Positions 32,298-35,411 of a stretch of DNA of 35,411 bases are shown here, one piece after another (position 1 is the first letter of the stretch; each line of letters begins with the position of its first letter). The notes under the pieces were generated by a model. It was not told where the DNA came from, searched no databases, and worked only from the letters and a program-made list of their open reading frames with translations. The translations under genes were made by a program, and so were the position numbers. Origin of the DNA: Chloroflexota bacterium (GTDB lineage Bacteria > Chloroflexota > Anaerolineae > Aggregatilineales > Phototrophicaceae); assembly GCA_016223085.1 (NCBI GenBank), contig JACRPS010000018.1:1-35411 (forward strand), given 5' to 3'.

Positions 32298-34406
32298 CTA
32301 TACCGCTTCCGCCACGCGCTCGTCGCTCAACGGCAGCGTGACCGTGAAGGTGCTGCCCTGCCCTGGCTGGCTCTCGACCGAGATGGTCCCGCCGTGCGCT
32401 TCCACAATCTTCCGGGCAATCGGCAGTCCCAGTCCGGTGCCGCCGGTGTCCATGGACCGCGCTTCGTCCGCGCGGTAAAAATGCTCGAAGATGTGCTGCT
32501 GTTCGGCTTCGGTCATGCCAATGCCGCTGTCCCTGATCTCGATCACCAGATGGGTGGCAAGGTTCTGGGTGCTGATCATCACCCAACCGCCGGCAGCATT
32601 GTATTGAATCGCATTTTCCAGCAGGTTGTGGACCGCGCGCCGGATGTGGTGGGCATCAGCATTCACCATGATCGGCATGGAAGTCTGCTGCCAGAGCAGC
32701 TTTACCCCTTTGTTTTTGGCCAGTGGTTCACAATCCTTTATTGTCTCGGTCAGCAGCGGCTGCAGATTGATTGGATCATCGTGGCGCACCACGACGTTGC
32801 GCTCCAGATCGGCCATTTCAACCACCGCGTCCAGCAGCGTTGTGACGCGGGTGATCTGTTCTTCAATCCGCCGCAGATGTTTCTCGCGCTTGTCAGGGTC
32901 GGTGTGCTTGCGCAGCAGTTCCGTGCTGGTGCTGAGGATGGACAGTGGCGTGCGGAAGTCGTGCGAAATATCGGTGATAAAGCGGTGTAGCACGGCAGCT
33001 CGCTGGCGCTCCGCCGCCAACTGGAGTGTCTGTTCTTCCAGCTTCTTCCGGTGCGTGATATTGCGGCTGATGCCGACCAGCCCCACCACCTGACCAGCAG
33101 CGTCCCGCAGCGGCACTTTGGTGGTTAACACAAAACAGGGTTTGCCCTGCAAGTCAATCGAAGTCCGTTCGATGTTGACCAGTGCCTGACCTTGCAGCAC
33201 CATCTGGTCATCTTCGTTAAACTGCGGCGCGAGATGCGGCGGAAACACATCAAACGCAGTCTTGCCCACCAGTTCATCCATCCGCTGCACACCGGCAATC
33301 TGGTTATGAGCGGCGTTGCTGACCACAAACCGCCCCTGCGCATCCTTGATGAAGATGTAATCAGGAATATTGTCAATCAGCGTTCGCAGCGTATCCCGTT
33401 CGCGCAGCAGTTCGGTCTGTGCCTGACGGCGCTCGGTGATATCGGTGAAAGTGGACATCACCGCGTAGGGCTGGCTGCTACCGGCGCGGAACAACGGGCT
33501 GGAATTCACCAGCAGCCAGATCAGCCCCTTCTCCGGGTGCTGTATCCCCATCGTGACGTTTAACTGCGGCTGGCCAGTACGCAGGGCAACCGCTGCCGGG
33601 CGGTCCGGGGCTGCAAATTCCGTGCCATCCTCCCGGAGGCCACGCCAGTTTTCGTCTATCCAGTGCTGGATTTGCGCCGCCGATAAACCCAGAATCGTTT
33701 CGGCGCTGGCATTACAGCTTACGGTCCCATCCTCAACCGAACGGTAGATGAACCCTTCGCTCATGGCCGCGATAACAGTGCGGTAGCGTTCTTCGCTGTC
33801 ACGGAGCGCCTGTTCCATCTGCAACTGGCGCAGCCGATAGGACAACAGTAGCCGAAGGAAATAAATCCCTGCCGGCACCAGCACCAGCATCGGCAGCGCG
33901 GCCTTATAGGCAAACTGCCTCCCAACCGAGCCGCCAATAGCCCAGGGCCAGACCAGCGCGTTTATCGCAGCGATGCCCCCAACGATTAAAAAAACTGCCC
34001 GTTCGTTCCGGTTTCCGTAACGCTGTCGGTAGTAATAAACGGCTGTGCCCAGCGCGGCAGCACCCATAACCGCAACCACCCCGGACAGCACACCTCCGCC
34101 ACCGAGCATCATCCGGTACAGCGCGATCATCCCGCTTGCCAGCAGGGCCGCGACCGGCCCGCTGAAGGCGCCGGTGACCACCACCACAATCGCGCGCGCG
34201 TCCAGGAAAAAGCCGGGATACACTTCAATGGCGGTCATCACCGCCAGAACACCAAACAGCCCGAAGGTCAGCCCTTCCAGCAGATGCGAGCGATTGAACC
34301 GGGCCAGTCGAGGATTGTGCAGCACCAGGCCGTAGAGGTACGTCAGTGACAGCAGCAGCGCCACATTCTGAGCCAGCGAGATGAGGATGGACGAATTGAG
34401 CATCAT
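32298..34406 (-). CDS. Membrane sensor histidine kinase (5TM-LytS-like, two PAS)
   Basis: 702-residue sensor kinase. Residues 1-190 hold about six hydrophobic helices resembling the 5TMR-LYT (LytS-type) sensor module (LLEGLTFGLFGVLAVMTAIE, FLDARAIVVVVTGAFSGPVAALLA). Two PAS domains follow (about 205-325 and 335-455). HisKA has the phospho-acceptor His in ISHDFRTPLS (His 482). HATPase_c near 590-695 shows N-box NLLENAIQYN, G1 DSGIGM and G2 GTGLGLPIARKI. The start at 34406 (or 34403) is preferred, because an upstream in-frame ATG lies inside the IS5 terminal repeat. No response regulator is in the window. It stands just upstream of the trp promoter but is separate from it. Confidence 0.9.
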   Translation of the reverse strand: MMLNSSILISLAQNVALLLSLTYLYGLVLHNPRLARFNRSHLLEGLTFGLFGVLAVMTAIEVYPGFFLDARAIVVVVTGAFSGPVAALLASGMIALYRMMLGGGGVLSGVVAVMGAAALGTAVYYYRQRYGNRNERAVFLIVGGIAAINALVWPWAIGGSVGRQFAYKAALPMLVLVPAGIYFLRLLLSYRLRQLQMEQALRDSEERYRTVIAAMSEGFIYRSVEDGTVSCNASAETILGLSAAQIQHWIDENWRGLREDGTEFAAPDRPAAVALRTGQPQLNVTMGIQHPEKGLIWLLVNSSPLFRAGSSQPYAVMSTFTDITERRQAQTELLRERDTLRTLIDNIPDYIFIKDAQGRFVVSNAAHNQIAGVQRMDELVGKTAFDVFPPHLAPQFNEDDQMVLQGQALVNIERTSIDLQGKPCFVLTTKVPLRDAAGQVVGLVGISRNITHRKKLEEQTLQLAAERQRAAVLHRFITDISHDFRTPLSILSTSTELLRKHTDPDKREKHLRRIEEQITRVTTLLDAVVEMADLERNVVVRHDDPINLQPLLTETIKDCEPLAKNKGVKLLWQQTSMPIMVNADAHHIRRAVHNLLENAIQYNAAGGWVMISTQNLATHLVIEIRDSGIGMTEAEQQHIFEHFYRADEARSMDTGGTGLGLPIARKIVEAHGGTISVESQPGQGSTFTVTLPLSDERVAEAV

Positions 34407-34451
34407 TTTCCAGTAGAAACGGCTACCTTTATTACAGCATAAACCTGAAAG

Positions 34452-34476
34452 CCCGATTGTTGCGTAAACAATCGGG
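34452..34476. terminator. Hairpin between the IS5 element and the histidine kinase
   Basis: A 10-bp perfect stem CCCGATTGTT/AACAATCGGG around a 5-base loop. On the minus strand it is followed by CTTTC, a weak T-run. It sits about 46 bases before the kinase start, so it could be the end of a gene that lay there before the IS5 insertion, or a leader structure for the kinase. Confidence 0.45.
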
Positions 34477-34517
34477 GTATTAACGAAACATTCAGAGGAA
34501 AGACAGCCGCCATAGGC

Positions 34518-35411
34518 TAAGTACCTATCCGTAAATAGCAAAATTCATGAGGATATGGGCACAAGCGAACTGAACGAAGGCGAGCCAATTTTCCGGCTTT
34601 TTGCACCAGCGGGTGCGCAGGCTGCGCCGTTTGGCAAGCCAACCGAGGGTGCGCTCGACCCCGCCGCCGCCGGTGCTTGATGTGGGCGATATAACGTTCC
34701 TGCTCGACAAACTCATGCACATCAGGGTAATCATAGCCTTTGTCCAGACACAGATGTTGCTCAACCGCTTCGGCATCGGGTCGGGGGACGACAACGGAGA
34801 TGACTACTTCATCCACCAGCCACTTGTCATGAATATTGGCTCCGGTAAGGTAGACCGCCAGTGGCGCGCCGCGCTGATCCACCAGCAGGTGGATTTTACT
34901 GCCGCGCTTGCTGCGATCCACCGGGCTTTTGCCAGTGTCTTGGCCGCCCAGCGGCGCCGGGCACGAGCGGCTGTCAATGGCTTGCCACTGCCACTGGATT
35001 GTCCGCTGCCGTTGGTAAAAACGAGCCAACTCAGCCATCAGACGTGCAAAGACACCCGCTTGTTGCCATTGTTGAAACCGGTGGTGCAAGGTCGTGCTAC
35101 AGACCCCAAACCAACTACGATGCACCGCCTTCCACTGGCAGCCCGTCCACAGCACATACCAAATCCCATTCACCACGGCCCGATCATCAGCGCGTTTTCG
35201 GCCTCGCCGCTTGCCCGCTGGTGCTTTCGGCAGCCACCGCCGCAGTCGGCGCCACAGCGGGCGCGGCACGCGAAAATAATCCACCTTGTTCGGCTTTGGG
35301 GTATGATTCTCGCTCAAGATGTATCCGTTCTGATTGGTGTTTGGCGACTTCAATCTGAACGCGATACATCTCCTTTTTCAACCCCTTTGCCTTTTTACGG
35401 ATAGGTACTTA
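34518..35411 (-). mobile_element. IS5-family insertion sequence
   Basis: An 894-base element bounded by perfect 18-bp inverted repeats: TAAGTACCTATCCGTAAA at 34518-34535 and its complement at 35394-35411. The window stops exactly at the right end, so the target duplication cannot be checked. It carries one transposase, which is frameshifted. It inserted about 110 bases upstream of the histidine kinase start and may have removed or changed that gene's promoter. Size and transposase type fit the IS5 family (IS427/IS1031-like). Confidence 0.88.
34525..35353 (-). pseudogene. IS5-family transposase, frameshifted
   Basis: DDE transposase in two frames. From 35353 the frame reads the normal N-terminal and central parts (VPRPLWRRLRRWLPK; WQAIDSRSCPAPLGG with the first Asp; CLDKGYDYPDVHEFV with the second Asp). 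Near 34670-34690, in a run of CGG codons giving RRRRG, it leaves the family frame. The real C-terminus, with the catalytic Glu (VERTLGWLAKRRSLRTRWCK ...), is found in the frame ending at 34525. Joining them needs a +1 shift (or -2), which is not the -1 slip known in some relatives, so a one-base change in the CGG run is more likely. Probably inactive, unless it frameshifts. Confidence 0.8.

Noticed and set aside
34407-34541. N-terminal extension of the histidine kinase by 45 residues.
   Set aside because: It begins inside the IS5 terminal repeat and runs through a hairpin. The membrane domain typical of the family begins at 34406.

Overview
The window looks like a GC-rich (roughly 58-60% by eye) free-living bacterium, most likely a Chloroflexota (Anaerolineae-like) chromosome. 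This is inferred from protein flavour (class II EPSP synthase, AroH-type chorismate mutase, polyphosphate glucokinase, many Nudix/GNAT genes, dispersed GTAGGGG palindromes) and was not tested by a database search. No rRNA, tRNA or CRISPR array was seen.

Layout. (1) 1-4024, minus strand: a LacI-family regulator followed by a sugar ABC importer (binding protein and two permeases, the second cut by the window edge), with a strong promoter and a LacI-type palindromic operator just downstream of it. (2) 4174-4665, plus strand: a small secreted sortase. (3) 4735-9268, minus strand: a compact ppgK-rpiA-gnd-zwf-pgl operon, which takes glucose to ribose 5-phosphate using polyphosphate as phosphate donor. 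(4) 9540-12695, plus strand: a four-subunit 2-oxoacid:ferredoxin oxidoreductase plus a CBS-pair protein. (5) 12964-14182: an IS630-family element with a slippery A AAA AAG frameshift site, abutting a small MITE-like element. (6) 14179-18538, minus strand: aroH-aroF-GNAT-tyrA-aroA, preceded by a promoter, a short leader ORF with the run Tyr-Trp-Tyr-Tyr-Tyr-Phe, and an intrinsic terminator. This looks like a ribosome-mediated aromatic amino acid attenuator. (7) 18619-19647: a secreted protein with two SnoaL-like domains. (8) 19740-32271, minus strand: a full trp gene set (E, G, D, C, F, B, A), interleaved with phosphatases, Nudix hydrolases, acetyltransferases, a glycosyltransferase-phosphatase fusion and two unknown AT-rich genes. 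It is headed by a strong promoter and a tryptophan T-box riboswitch. (9) 32298-34406: a membrane sensor histidine kinase. (10) 34518-35411: an IS5-family element whose transposase is frameshifted.

How it fits together: the importer and the ppgK operon would feed hexose into the oxidative pentose phosphate route, giving reducing power and pentose phosphate. The aro operon draws on erythrose 4-phosphate and PEP, and the trp operon on chorismate and PRPP. The two aromatic operons appear to be controlled by different RNA switches: a leader peptide that reads all three aromatic amino acids for the common pathway, and a tRNA-Trp sensing T-box for the Trp branch. The leader-peptide attenuator is the observation most worth following up.
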